This document shows positions 17,321 through 25,954 of a stretch of 60,204 bases of DNA, one piece after another. The translations under genes were made by a program, and so were the position numbers. The DNA is taken from NCBI GenBank assembly GCA_034506315.1, contig JAPDPT010000014.1, forward strand, positions 1 to 60,204, written 5' to 3'. The DNA is from a candidate division KSB1 bacterium (GTDB lineage Bacteria; Zhuqueibacterota; Zhuqueibacteria; Oleimicrobiales; Geothermoviventaceae). The notes under the pieces are model-generated. The model ran no database searches. It saw nothing but the letters and a program-made list of their open reading frames with translations, and had not been told where the DNA came from. How positions within the stretch are numbered: position 1 is the first letter of the stretch; each line of letters opens with the position of its first letter.

Positions 17321-18463
17321 ATGGCATGGGTAGACCTCAGGGAGCAGGCAAGGAGAAGGTCCCCCGAGGAGCTGATCAAGCACCTGGAGACTTTTGAGCT
17401 GGAGATGAAGTTCTCCGCGGGCGTGTGGTTTTTCTCGCCCGGCGCCGGCCGCTTCCATGACCGTTACGGGGAGGCCCTCGATATCCCGAAGAGGCTGGAG
17501 ATCGCGGCCAAGTTACGGGATTACGGGCTGGCGGCGGTGGAGGCCCACTATCCGAACGAGATCAACGAGGAGAATTTAGAGCTCTACCGGCAGTTCTCCC
17601 GCGACACGGGCATCCGCGTCGTGACCATCGTGCCGAATCTTTTCTACGACCGCGATTGGGAGTTCGGATCGCTTTCCAACCCTAATCCCGAAATCCGGCG
17701 CAAGGCCATCGAGCGCACCAAGATCACCCTGCAGCTCAACCGTGAGCTCGATACGGATTTCGCCGTGGTCTGGCCCGGGATCGACGGCTATGAGAACGTG
17801 TTCGGGATCGATCTTGTGGCAGCGCGGGATCGCTTTGCTGAAGGCCTGGCCGAAGCCCTGGATGCGGTTCCGGGGGTGCGGGTGGCCTTCGAACCCAAGC
17901 CCTACGAGCCTCGGGGGCGGATCCTTTACGGAACGACGGCGGAGGCGCTGCTCCTGGCGCAGAAGGTGGAGGCCCGCCTCCAGAACCCCCGTAACCGGGA
18001 ACTCCTGGCCCAGGGGCACGCCATCGTGGCCATGAACCCGGAAGTGGGCCACATGCTGATGGGCTACGAGGATCTCGCTTACTCCTTCAGCCTGATCATG
18101 GAGTATGGTCGGCTCGCCCACACCCACTGGAACAGTCAGCCCCTTGGAAACTACGACCAAGATCTGAACGTGGGTGTGCTCGGGGTGGAGCAGACGGAAG
18201 CCGCATTGTACGTGTTGAAGATGTACGGCTACCGGGGCTATTTCGGCATCGACATCAATCCAGAGCGAATGCCGGTAGAACAGGCCCTGAAGAACAGCAT
18301 GGACGCCCTGCGGGCGGCCAACGACCGCATCAACAGCCTCGACCACGCCAAGATCATCGAGTGCACGATGCATCCGGAACGCTGCCGCGGCTGGCTGGAA
18401 GGCTACCTCATCCGGAAGCGTGCTCTCAACCCGGAAAAGCTTCCGCCCCTGTGGACGGCGTGA
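17321..18463 (+). CDS. Xylose-isomerase-like sugar isomerase
   Basis: TIM-barrel protein of 380 residues, close in length to actinobacterial XylA (about 388). Several XylA signatures are kept: VAFEPKPYEPRGRILY (metal-ligand Glu and the catalytic Lys), MNPEVGHMLMG and NYDQDLNVG, then YFGIDINPERM. The catalytic His (in VEAHYPNE) is present, but the Asp three residues later that partners it in XylA is Asn here, and the usual HxDLN is THWNS. A GGGAGGTGAGAAG ribosome site precedes the ATG. It probably isomerises an aldose or uronate other than xylose. A hairpin follows the stop. Confidence 0.82.
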   Translation: MAWVDLREQARRRSPEELIKHLETFELEMKFSAGVWFFSPGAGRFHDRYGEALDIPKRLEIAAKLRDYGLAAVEAHYPNEINEENLELYRQFSRDTGIRVVTIVPNLFYDRDWEFGSLSNPNPEIRRKAIERTKITLQLNRELDTDFAVVWPGIDGYENVFGIDLVAARDRFAEGLAEALDAVPGVRVAFEPKPYEPRGRILYGTTAEALLLAQKVEARLQNPRNRELLAQGHAIVAMNPEVGHMLMGYEDLAYSFSLIMEYGRLAHTHWNSQPLGNYDQDLNVGVLGVEQTEAALYVLKMYGYRGYFGIDINPERMPVEQALKNSMDALRAANDRINSLDHAKIIECTMHPERCRGWLEGYLIRKRALNPEKLPPLWTA

Positions 18464-18470
18464 GAGGAGA

Positions 18471-18503
18471 GCGGCCAGGCCCCCCGCGGAGGAGCCTGGC
18501 CGC
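18471..18503 (+). other. Strong hairpin after the isomerase gene
   Basis: A perfect 10-bp stem (gcggccaggc / gcctggccgc, 13-base loop) begins 8 bases after the isomerase stop. There is no T tract, so it is more likely an mRNA-stabilising or attenuating hairpin between the isomerase and the GHMP kinase genes than a full terminator. Confidence 0.6.
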
Positions 18504-18574
18504 CTGGCACAGATCTTGACGGTGCTGCCACTCGCCCTGGCGACAACCGGTTCAAGCATGCACGAGGATGCTCG

Positions 18575-19843
18575 ATGGTGTCACTCACGTCTCAGCTTGA
18601 GGCAGGCAAGACCGTATTCGACGTGCTGGATCTTCGTTCCCTCTCGCCCCGAGATCTGCGCCGCGCCGAACGCCTGATCGATGAGTTGCGGCGCCGCCTT
18701 GGCGCTCGGGAGGAAGACGTTCGCATCGTCAAATCCCCCTACCGGATCGCCCCTCTCGGTGCACACGTGGACCACCAGCTTGGGCGCGTTACGGGAATGG
18801 CCATCGATCGCAGCACCCTGCTCGCCTTCGTCCCGAATCCACAGGGCAAGGTGAGGCTGGAGAGCCTCAACTTCCCCGGCCGCGTGGAATTTGCCCTCGA
18901 CGAGATCCCACCCCGCAAGGACGGCGACTGGGGCAATTACGCACGAGGGGCGGCCCTGGCCCTCAAGAGCCACTACCGGATCCAGGTGGGCATCGACGGT
19001 GTGCTCGAGGGAAATATGCCCATAGGGGGCCTGAGCTCGTCGGCTTCCGTCGGTCTGGCCTATCTTCTGGCGTTGGAGCACGTAAACAACCTGCGCGTCC
19101 TGGCGAAGGACAACATCGCCCTCGACAGGGACATCGAGAACGGCTACATAGGCCTCAACAACGGGATTCTGGACCAGTCCTCGATTCTCTTGGCGCGTCG
19201 CGATAAGCTGATGTACCTCGACTGCCTCACCGAGGACTACGATCTCTTTCCGGTGCCGGAGGTGATGCCCGAATTCGAGTTCGTTGTGGTCTACTCGGGG
19301 GTCACGAAAAGCCTTGTGGGGACGGGCTACAACCAGCGCGTGGCCGAGTGTCAGGAGGCGGCGCGCAGGCTCCTGGAAGCGGCTGGTCTGCCGATCCCCG
19401 CAAAACCCGCCCTTCGCGAGGTCCCGGAGGAGGTGTTTGATGAGAAGCTCGAGTCGCTGCCAGAGCCCCTGCGGAGACGGGCGCGTCACTTTTACACAGA
19501 GAACCAGCGCGTATTGGCCGGCGTGGAGGCCTGGCGGCGTGGCGATCTCCACACCTTCGGCAAGCTGATGAGTGAGTCCGGCCGCAGCTCGATCGAGAAC
19601 TACGAGTGCGGAAGTCCGCCCCTCATCGCCCTCTACGAGATCCTGGTGAGCACCGACGGGGTGTTCGGTGCCCGCTTCAGCGGTGCCGGCTTCCGCGGCA
19701 ATTGCATCGGGCTGGTCGACCCCGCCTACCGCGAGGCCGTGAAACTACGCGTAATGGAAGAGTACCCGAAGCGTTTCCCCGAGTATGCCGACAAGGTTTC
19801 CGTGACCTTCTGCCGGACGGATGACGGGCTGAGGCTCCTGTGA
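18575..19843 (+). CDS. GHMP sugar-1-kinase resembling plant galacturonokinase
   Basis: 422 residues. The protein belongs to the galactokinase branch of GHMP kinases: the substrate loop is SPYRIAPLGAHVDHQ (residues 54-68), the ATP loop GGLSSSASVG (151-160), and the catalytic Asp region GLNNGILDQS (D200). Late motifs SSIENYECGSPPL and GARFSGAGFRGNC match. Galactokinases have GRxNLIGEHTDY in the first motif. The PLGAHxDHQ form, ENGYxGLxNGILDQS and SSIENYECG are what I recall from Arabidopsis galacturonokinase, which makes galacturonate-1-phosphate. The start ATG has GAGG 7 bases upstream. Its stop overlaps the next gene by 4 bp. Substrate identity is inferred, not proven. Confidence 0.8.
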   Translation: MVSLTSQLEAGKTVFDVLDLRSLSPRDLRRAERLIDELRRRLGAREEDVRIVKSPYRIAPLGAHVDHQLGRVTGMAIDRSTLLAFVPNPQGKVRLESLNFPGRVEFALDEIPPRKDGDWGNYARGAALALKSHYRIQVGIDGVLEGNMPIGGLSSSASVGLAYLLALEHVNNLRVLAKDNIALDRDIENGYIGLNNGILDQSSILLARRDKLMYLDCLTEDYDLFPVPEVMPEFEFVVVYSGVTKSLVGTGYNQRVAECQEAARRLLEAAGLPIPAKPALREVPEEVFDEKLESLPEPLRRRARHFYTENQRVLAGVEAWRRGDLHTFGKLMSESGRSSIENYECGSPPLIALYEILVSTDGVFGARFSGAGFRGNCIGLVDPAYREAVKLRVMEEYPKRFPEYADKVSVTFCRTDDGLRLL

Positions 19844-20604
19844 AGGCGGTTGTTCTTGTAGCCGGGTACGCAACCCGCCTGTACCCCCTCACCAAAGATC
19901 GTCCGAAATCGCTGTTGCCCATCGGCAACCGCACGGTACTGGACTTCACCTTCGATCGCCTGGCCACGGTCGAAGGGCTGGACACGGTGTTTCTCGTCAC
20001 CAACAGCCGATTCTACGAGCCGTTCGCCCGCTGGTGGGAGGAGCGAATGGGCGCTCGGCCCTGGCCTTGGCGCCACCTCGAGATTGTGGACGACGGTACG
20101 TGGGACAATGAGTCGCGGTTGGGTGCCATAGGCGACTTGCAGTTTGCGCTGGAGCGCTACAGCATCCGCGACGACCTGTTGGTGACAGCCGGCGACAACA
20201 TCTTCCCGTTTGCCTTTTCGGAGCCCGTTCGCTACTTTGAAACGGTCGGTTTTGACGTGATCACCGTCTACGAGCTTCACGATCGGGAACGTCTGAGACG
20301 TACGGGTGTAGCGCAGGTCGATGCCACCGGTCGCGTCCTCTCGTTCCAGGAGAAGCCAGCCGAGCCGGCCTCAAACCTCGCTACCCCACCGTTCTATCTG
20401 TTAAAGGCAGAGACCCTTCCCTACGTTGCTCGCTACCTGGAAGAGGGGAACAGTCGGGACGCACCGGGCCATCTGATCGCGTGGCTTTGCGCACGCCGTC
20501 CGGTGTACGCCTGGCGATTCGAAGGCGAAGTGCTGGACATCGGGCATCTGGAGAGTTACCGGCGCGCCTGCCAAATGCTTCGGGGGGCTGCGCCGTTCGG
20601 ATAG
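19840..20604 (+). CDS. Sugar-1-phosphate nucleotidyltransferase
   Basis: 254 residues, cytosolic. The NTP-transferase N-terminal motif is LVAGYATRLYPLTKDRPKSLLPIG (residues 6-29; the usual GxGTRLxPLT is slightly altered to GYATRLYPLT). A TAGDNIFPF motif near residue 125 carries the Asp for Mg2+, and FQEKP follows. It lacks a long C-terminal hexapeptide-repeat domain, so it is a single-function transferase. The GTG start overlaps the kinase stop (GTGA), so the two proteins are made together and probably act in sequence: sugar or uronic acid to 1-phosphate, then to an NDP-sugar. The nucleotide cannot be told from sequence. Confidence 0.85.
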   Translation: MKAVVLVAGYATRLYPLTKDRPKSLLPIGNRTVLDFTFDRLATVEGLDTVFLVTNSRFYEPFARWWEERMGARPWPWRHLEIVDDGTWDNESRLGAIGDLQFALERYSIRDDLLVTAGDNIFPFAFSEPVRYFETVGFDVITVYELHDRERLRRTGVAQVDATGRVLSFQEKPAEPASNLATPPFYLLKAETLPYVARYLEEGNSRDAPGHLIAWLCARRPVYAWRFEGEVLDIGHLESYRRACQMLRGAAPFG

Positions 20605-20646
20605 ACAGACCGCTCTCAGAGACCTTCGCCCGGACGGAGTGGAGAC

Positions 20647-21963
20647 GTGCGAATCTTCTTTCGTTCCCTCGCGTGGCTGCTCGCCGGCGCTGTCTGCGTA
20701 TGGGCCTTCTTCCTGTATGAGCCAGAGCAACCCCCTCCCGGGAAAACTGTGGTGACCTTTGCCACCTGGGGTGGGGTAGCGGAGAAGAAGGCATGGCTGG
20801 AGCTAATCGCCGACTTCGAGCGGAAAAATCCGGATATCCAGATCAAGCTCCAGCTCATCCCCATGAAGTACACAGAAAAGATCCTCGCCCTCCTCGCCGC
20901 CAACATCGCCCCTGACGTTTTCACCGTGAACATCGCCGACATGGTCCCGAAGGGAGTGCTCCTGCCGATCGATGATTTCCTACGCGCGGATTCCTCCTTC
21001 CATCCGGAGGATTTCCTGCCCGGGACTCTGGAGCTGGGCAAGTGGCAGGGCAGGACCTACAGCATCACCTCCGCCCTCGGTCCCCTGGTCCTGTTCTACA
21101 ACAAGCGGCACTTCGAGGAGGCAGGGCTACCCACACCGAATGAGCTCCACGCCCGCGGGGAATGGAACTGGGGGACATTCCTCCGCTGCTGTAAGGCGCT
21201 GACGGTGCGAGACCAGGACGGTCACGTCGTCCGCTGGGCCTATCGCAGCTACGCCGAGTGGATCCTCTGGCTGTACGTGTCTCTGAACGGGGGGCAGCCG
21301 TTCAGTCCCGATTTTCGGCACGCCAACCTCACCGATCCCCGGACCGTCGAGGCCTTGCAGCGGGCCGCGGATCTGGCCCTGGTGCACAAGGTGAGCCCGG
21401 AGCTCTCGCCGGAGGAGATGACCGGCATGAGCCCGGTCTGGCAGGACTTCAAGCGGGGACGGGTCTCAATGATGCATTCCGGACCCTGGATCGTGGCGCG
21501 CCTACGAGGGATGCAGGATCCGTACGACGTGGCCCCCCCGCCCGCCGAGCCCGGGGGGCGAAGCACGGCCAATGTGAGCCTGGCCACCGGGATCTGGTCC
21601 AAGTGTCCACACCCCAAGGCTGCCTATCGCTGGCTCAGTTATCTCTGGAGCCGGGATGCTCGCATCATCTGGTCCCGCCTGGGCTTTGACATTCCTGCCC
21701 TCAAAGAGCTTGCGGAAAGGAAGGAACTCTGGATCGATCCCGCCATCGCCCCCGAGCACTTCGATGTCTTCTACCAGGTGGCAGAGGAGATCCTTAAAGC
21801 GCCGCCCTCCATCATGCCTCTCATCCCGACCGAGGCCAATATGCTGATAGTCCGGGACGTCTGGCAGTCCATTCGGTTGGGGCGGATGTCGGCGGCCGAA
21901 GCGCTTGCGGCATTCCAGCCGCGGGTGCAGGCGATTCTCGACGAGACCTTCGGGACGCACTGA
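20647..21963 (+). CDS. Sugar ABC transporter substrate-binding protein (family 1)
   Basis: 438 residues, GTG start after GGAGTGGAGAC. An N-terminal membrane segment (LAWLLAGAVCVWAFFLY) anchors or exports the protein; there is no clear lipobox. The mature part begins with VVTFATWGG and has the MalE-like order: FERKNPDIQIKLQLIP, DVFTVNIADM, FYNKRHFEEAGLPTP and a late Trp-rich ligand region. It is directly upstream of two CUT1 permeases. Together they would import oligosaccharides or disaccharides released by the lyase or hydrolases of this locus. Confidence 0.88.
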   Translation: MRIFFRSLAWLLAGAVCVWAFFLYEPEQPPPGKTVVTFATWGGVAEKKAWLELIADFERKNPDIQIKLQLIPMKYTEKILALLAANIAPDVFTVNIADMVPKGVLLPIDDFLRADSSFHPEDFLPGTLELGKWQGRTYSITSALGPLVLFYNKRHFEEAGLPTPNELHARGEWNWGTFLRCCKALTVRDQDGHVVRWAYRSYAEWILWLYVSLNGGQPFSPDFRHANLTDPRTVEALQRAADLALVHKVSPELSPEEMTGMSPVWQDFKRGRVSMMHSGPWIVARLRGMQDPYDVAPPPAEPGGRSTANVSLATGIWSKCPHPKAAYRWLSYLWSRDARIIWSRLGFDIPALKELAERKELWIDPAIAPEHFDVFYQVAEEILKAPPSIMPLIPTEANMLIVRDVWQSIRLGRMSAAEALAAFQPRVQAILDETFGTH

Positions 21964-21997
21964 GTTGACCACGATCTCGTAGACCCTCCACCAAGAG

Positions 21998-22912
21998 ATG
22001 GGGCGTCCGATGCCGGTGTGCAAGACCTCTGTCCTGGCCCGAAAGGAGGAAAGGGACTTCCTTCTGTTCAGTTCCCCATGGTGGATCGGCCTCGCGCTCT
22101 TTGTGATCGGTCCAATGATCGCCTCGGTGATCATCAGCTTCACCCAGTGGGATATCATCACCCCGCCCAAATGGGTAGGATTGCGGAACTACCTTCGGCT
22201 TTTTCGGGACGACCCGCTCTTTTGGAAATCGCTGCGAGTTACGGCCGTGTACACCTTCGTGCTGGTCCCCTTGCAGCTGGCCCTGTCGCTGGCGGTTTCG
22301 GTGCTGCTGAACCAGAAGGTCAAGTTTCTGGGGCTGTTTCGGACGATCTTCTACCTGCCGACTGTCTTGCCGGTCGTGGCGAGTGCCCTCCTCTGGCTGT
22401 GGATCCTCAACCCGGAAGGGATCCTGAACTTCTTTGTGGGCCTTCTGGGCATTCCGAGGCAGAACTGGCTTACGGATGAGCGCCTGGCCCTTCCTTCGAT
22501 CATGCTGATGAGCCTGTGGGGTTCCTTCGGGACGAGCATGGTGATTTTCCTGGCCGGGCTTCAGGGTGTGTCGCCCAGTCTCTACGACGCGGCCCGAATC
22601 GACGGCGCGGGTTCCTGGGCTTGCTTCCGCCACGTGACGCTGCCGATGATCAGCCCGGTGCTCTTCTTCAATTTCGTGATGGGGGTCATCGGCACCTTCC
22701 AGGTGTTCACCCAGGGCTATCTTCTTACCGACGGGCGTCCCAACAATTCCACGCTCTTCTACGTGCTCTACCTGTACCGGAGCGGCTTTGAGTACCTGAA
22801 GATGGGCTACGCTTCCGCCATGGCCTGGGTGCTGTTTGTGATCATCCTGGCGGTGACGCTTCTGATCTTGCGTTCCTCGTCCCTCTGGGTCTATTACGAG
22901 GTGCAACGGTGA
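21998..22912 (+). CDS. Sugar ABC transporter permease (MalF type)
   Basis: 304 residues with six hydrophobic segments. The EAA loop that contacts the ATPase is YDAARIDGAGSWACFRHVTLPMI near residue 200. No strong ribosome site is seen at the ATG at 21998, and an ATG at 22010 is an alternative. It overlaps the next permease gene by 4 bp. It acts with the binding protein upstream and an ATPase that is not encoded here. Confidence 0.92.
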   Translation: MGRPMPVCKTSVLARKEERDFLLFSSPWWIGLALFVIGPMIASVIISFTQWDIITPPKWVGLRNYLRLFRDDPLFWKSLRVTAVYTFVLVPLQLALSLAVSVLLNQKVKFLGLFRTIFYLPTVLPVVASALLWLWILNPEGILNFFVGLLGIPRQNWLTDERLALPSIMLMSLWGSFGTSMVIFLAGLQGVSPSLYDAARIDGAGSWACFRHVTLPMISPVLFFNFVMGVIGTFQVFTQGYLLTDGRPNNSTLFYVLYLYRSGFEYLKMGYASAMAWVLFVIILAVTLLILRSSSLWVYYEVQR

Positions 22913-23778
22913 AGCTTCGGGATCCCTGGTCCAGTGCAAGTTGCCGCGCCAGACGGAGATGGACGCGCGGCCTCATCTACGCCGCTCTGATTCTCGGATC
23001 TGTGGTCATGTTGGTGCCGTTTTACTGGATGCTTGTCAGCTCCGTGATGACCGAAAGCGAGGTTCTCAGTTATCCACCGGTGTGGATCCCGAAAGCCTGG
23101 CGTTGGCGGAATTATCTGGACGCCTGGCGCGCCCTTCCGTTCACGACCTTCCTTCGCAACACGATCGTGCTCACCGTGGGCCGAATGATCCCGCTACTGT
23201 TTTCCTGCTCGCTGGTAGGCTTTGCTTTTGCACGCCTGCGGGCGCGCGGCAAGGACTTTCTGTTCCTGCTCATGCTGGCGACCATGATGCTTCCGTCGCA
23301 GGTGACCATGATTCCGCTGTACATCGGATTTGCGAAGATCGGATGGGTGAACACGTTCAAGCCCCTGATCGTCCCCTCGTTCTTCGGAATGCCCTTCTAC
23401 ATCTTCATGATGCGCCAATTCTTCATGACGATCCCCATCGAGCTCGACGAATCGGCTCGGATAGACGGAGCCTCCACGCTCACCATCTTTCTGAGAATCA
23501 TCCTCCCGTTGTCGAAGCCGGCCTTGGCGGCCATGGCCATCTTCGTCTTCATGTGGTCGTGGAATGACTTCTTCTTGCCCCTGGTCTACCTACACAAGAC
23601 CGAGATGTATCCCCTTGCGCTGGGCTTACAGCTGTTCCGCTCGTACGGCGAGTATCTGACCCGGTGGGAATACATCATGGCGGGGTCGGTGGCTATGGCT
23701 CTGCCGCCGCTCGCTGTCTTTTTCCTGAGCCAGCGCTACTTCGTCCAAGGGGTTACTCTGACGGGAATGAAGGAGTAG
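22909..23778 (+). CDS. Sugar ABC transporter permease (MalG type)
   Basis: 289 residues, GTG start overlapping the preceding stop. Six hydrophobic segments, with the EAA loop DESARIDGASTLTIFLRIILPL near residue 190 and the MalG-type ending FFLSQRYFVQGVTLTGMKE. With the previous gene it forms the CUT1 channel. As in many bacteria, no dedicated ATPase is adjacent, so a shared MsmX/UgpC-type ATPase elsewhere probably drives it. Confidence 0.93.
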   Translation: MKLRDPWSSASCRARRRWTRGLIYAALILGSVVMLVPFYWMLVSSVMTESEVLSYPPVWIPKAWRWRNYLDAWRALPFTTFLRNTIVLTVGRMIPLLFSCSLVGFAFARLRARGKDFLFLLMLATMMLPSQVTMIPLYIGFAKIGWVNTFKPLIVPSFFGMPFYIFMMRQFFMTIPIELDESARIDGASTLTIFLRIILPLSKPALAAMAIFVFMWSWNDFFLPLVYLHKTEMYPLALGLQLFRSYGEYLTRWEYIMAGSVAMALPPLAVFFLSQRYFVQGVTLTGMKE

Positions 23779-24013
23779 CTGGCCCCGAGGTATCTTCGCT
23801 CTTCGTAAAAGGGAGGTCGCCCCAGTGCGCACGGGGTGCCCCTGGACAGCCGGACACGCGCAGATAAGATAGCTGGGAGCAGCTCAGGATGCGCGGCCAG
23901 CGCAGCCGTGGTCCGGATCCGAAGGGTGGAGCTGTGAGAGGTTTCCCGGCCGGGGGGTGAGGACGGAAAGGCCGGCACCGATTACTGAGGGGCCAATGAG
24001 CCAGGAGGCTGGC

Positions 24014-25762
24014 ATGGACCGAGCGGGAATAGGATCATTCGTTTGCGCTGCTCTGCTCTTAACCCAGGCGCCCCTGTATTCCGCGGATACCACCCCCGTT
24101 TGGAGCTGGATCGCCGACACAGATCTCCGCGTGTATCCCAGCTCTTTCAGTCGGAGGCTCGGGCTGCGGGAGATCGACGTGTGTGCTCTGCGCAACGAGC
24201 GCGTACACGCCCAGATCGGCGTGCGGGCCGAGCGGGACGTCGAGGTCGCCCTCGAGGCCATCGGTTTCTCGGCGGAGAATTCCGGGCCGCTGTGGGCCGT
24301 GCCCGTGGTGCGCATCTCCCGCTGGATTCTCGTCGACGAAGATGGTCAGCTTACCCCGGATGTTCTGATCCCTTCCGACACGCTTCGTTTGCGAGCCAAC
24401 ACGTCGCGCTCGTTCTGGTTGACCTGGTTTGTGCCAGCGGACGCGGATACAGGCGTCCACGGGATGAAACTGGTCGTGCACTTCAAGGGCGTTCAGGCCG
24501 ATACGTATCGGGTCAGGCTGAAGGTTCTGCCGTTCGCTCTTCCGGACCCTGCCGAGTACCGGTTCCACCTCAACGTCTGGCAGGACCCTGCCGCCCTCGC
24601 TCGCTGGCACGGGGTGGAGCTCTGGTCGGAGGAGCACTGGGAGCTGATTGGACGCTACGCCCAGAACCTCGCCGCCCACGGCCAGAAGTCCGCGACCACG
24701 ACGATCCTCGACGATCCCTGGGACGCGCAGACGGGACATCCCTTTCCGAGCATGGTGCTCTGGAAGTACCCCGGTGAATGGAACCTGCGGCGGACTGACC
24801 GCTTCAGCTTCGATTTCAGCCTGTTCGACCGCTATGTCGAGACCCTCGAGAAGGCCGGCGTGCGCCAGGCCATCCACGCCTACTCGATCGTCTATGGGCC
24901 CGGAGGCCGGAACGACTGCCGGATCACGTACCTGGACACCCGCTCTCGAAAGGTTAGGCAGCGGCGCACTACGGTGGGCGACCCGTGGTACATGGCCGCC
25001 TGGAGGAACTTCCTTCCTCAGTTCGTGACCCATCTCCGGCAGAAGGGGTGGCTGGAAAAAACCTTCCTTGGGATGGACGAGAAGCCCGACGAGATCCTGG
25101 AGGTTATTCTCCCCCTCGTAAGAGAGGCTGCCCCGGGGCTGAAGGTGGCTCTCGCCGGCTATGGGGGCAAGTACATAGATGCCGTGGACGATTTCTCCAT
25201 CTCCTACCAATACCTGCTTGCGCCCCAGGGCGGTTATCGGCTGGATCCGGAAAGGCGAAGGAGCCAGGGGAAGGTCACCACTTTCTACGTGGCCGTGGGG
25301 CCCATCCGTCCAAACACGTTCTTGTTCTCACCGCTCTTCGAGTCGCGGATCCTCCCCTGGATTGCCGACGCAGTGCACCTCGACGGCTTCCTCCGCTGGG
25401 CCTACAACAGCTGGCCGGACGGGATGTGGGAGCAGCCATTCTACCGGTGGCACAGTGGGGACATGTTCCTGGTCTATCCGGGTGACGCAGGCCCGTGGGA
25501 CAGTATGCGCTGGGAAATGCTCCACCAAGGGATTCAGGACGTGGAGGCCCTGGGCTTGGCACGGGAGCTCCTAAGGCGCGCGCAGGCTGCGGGCGTTCTC
25601 GGCGAACAAGAAGGGGCCGCACTTTCGGCTCAGCTCGAACGAGCCAACCGCCTGGCGACAAGGCAGTACCTCGACCCGTCGGCCTGGTACCCGCAGCCTG
25701 CCGAGGCTCGGCACCTTGTAAACGAGGTCCTGGAGCGGCTGGCCCGTCGCTTGGGCCCTTAG
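24014..25762 (+). CDS. Exported DUF4091-type glycoside hydrolase-like protein
   Basis: 582 residues from the ATG at 24014, which has AGGAGG 5 bases upstream and leads into a signal peptide (GIGSFVCAALLLTQAPLYSA). Other in-frame starts lie at 23957 and 23996. An N-terminal beta-sandwich (residues about 30-170) precedes a TIM-barrel. The adjacent acid pair D355-E356 in FLGMDEKPDE sits where GH123-type enzymes have their catalytic Asp-Glu. The DUF4091 end is visible in GFLRWAYNSWPDG and WDSMRWEMLHQGIQDVEAL. GH123 enzymes act on N-acetylgalactosamine glycans by substrate-assisted catalysis; whether this one does is unknown. It closes the ABC-transporter group. Confidence 0.82.
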   Translation: MDRAGIGSFVCAALLLTQAPLYSADTTPVWSWIADTDLRVYPSSFSRRLGLREIDVCALRNERVHAQIGVRAERDVEVALEAIGFSAENSGPLWAVPVVRISRWILVDEDGQLTPDVLIPSDTLRLRANTSRSFWLTWFVPADADTGVHGMKLVVHFKGVQADTYRVRLKVLPFALPDPAEYRFHLNVWQDPAALARWHGVELWSEEHWELIGRYAQNLAAHGQKSATTTILDDPWDAQTGHPFPSMVLWKYPGEWNLRRTDRFSFDFSLFDRYVETLEKAGVRQAIHAYSIVYGPGGRNDCRITYLDTRSRKVRQRRTTVGDPWYMAAWRNFLPQFVTHLRQKGWLEKTFLGMDEKPDEILEVILPLVREAAPGLKVALAGYGGKYIDAVDDFSISYQYLLAPQGGYRLDPERRRSQGKVTTFYVAVGPIRPNTFLFSPLFESRILPWIADAVHLDGFLRWAYNSWPDGMWEQPFYRWHSGDMFLVYPGDAGPWDSMRWEMLHQGIQDVEALGLARELLRRAQAAGVLGEQEGAALSAQLERANRLATRQYLDPSAWYPQPAEARHLVNEVLERLARRLGP

Positions 25763-25954
25763 GGGCTTGTGGAGACCTCCGGAGGCGGTTGGGCCGCGCC
25801 GGAATTGGGTTCACGGTGCTCAGTCTCTCGGGCCTTCAGCTTCAGGTCCGCCAAAGGGAAGAACGCGCGCGCGTGCCGCCAAGGGGACGGCCGGTTCATA
25901 GCCAGCGGAAGAACGACTGCGATGTACGAAGCACGGCGGAACGGAGGGAATCGA

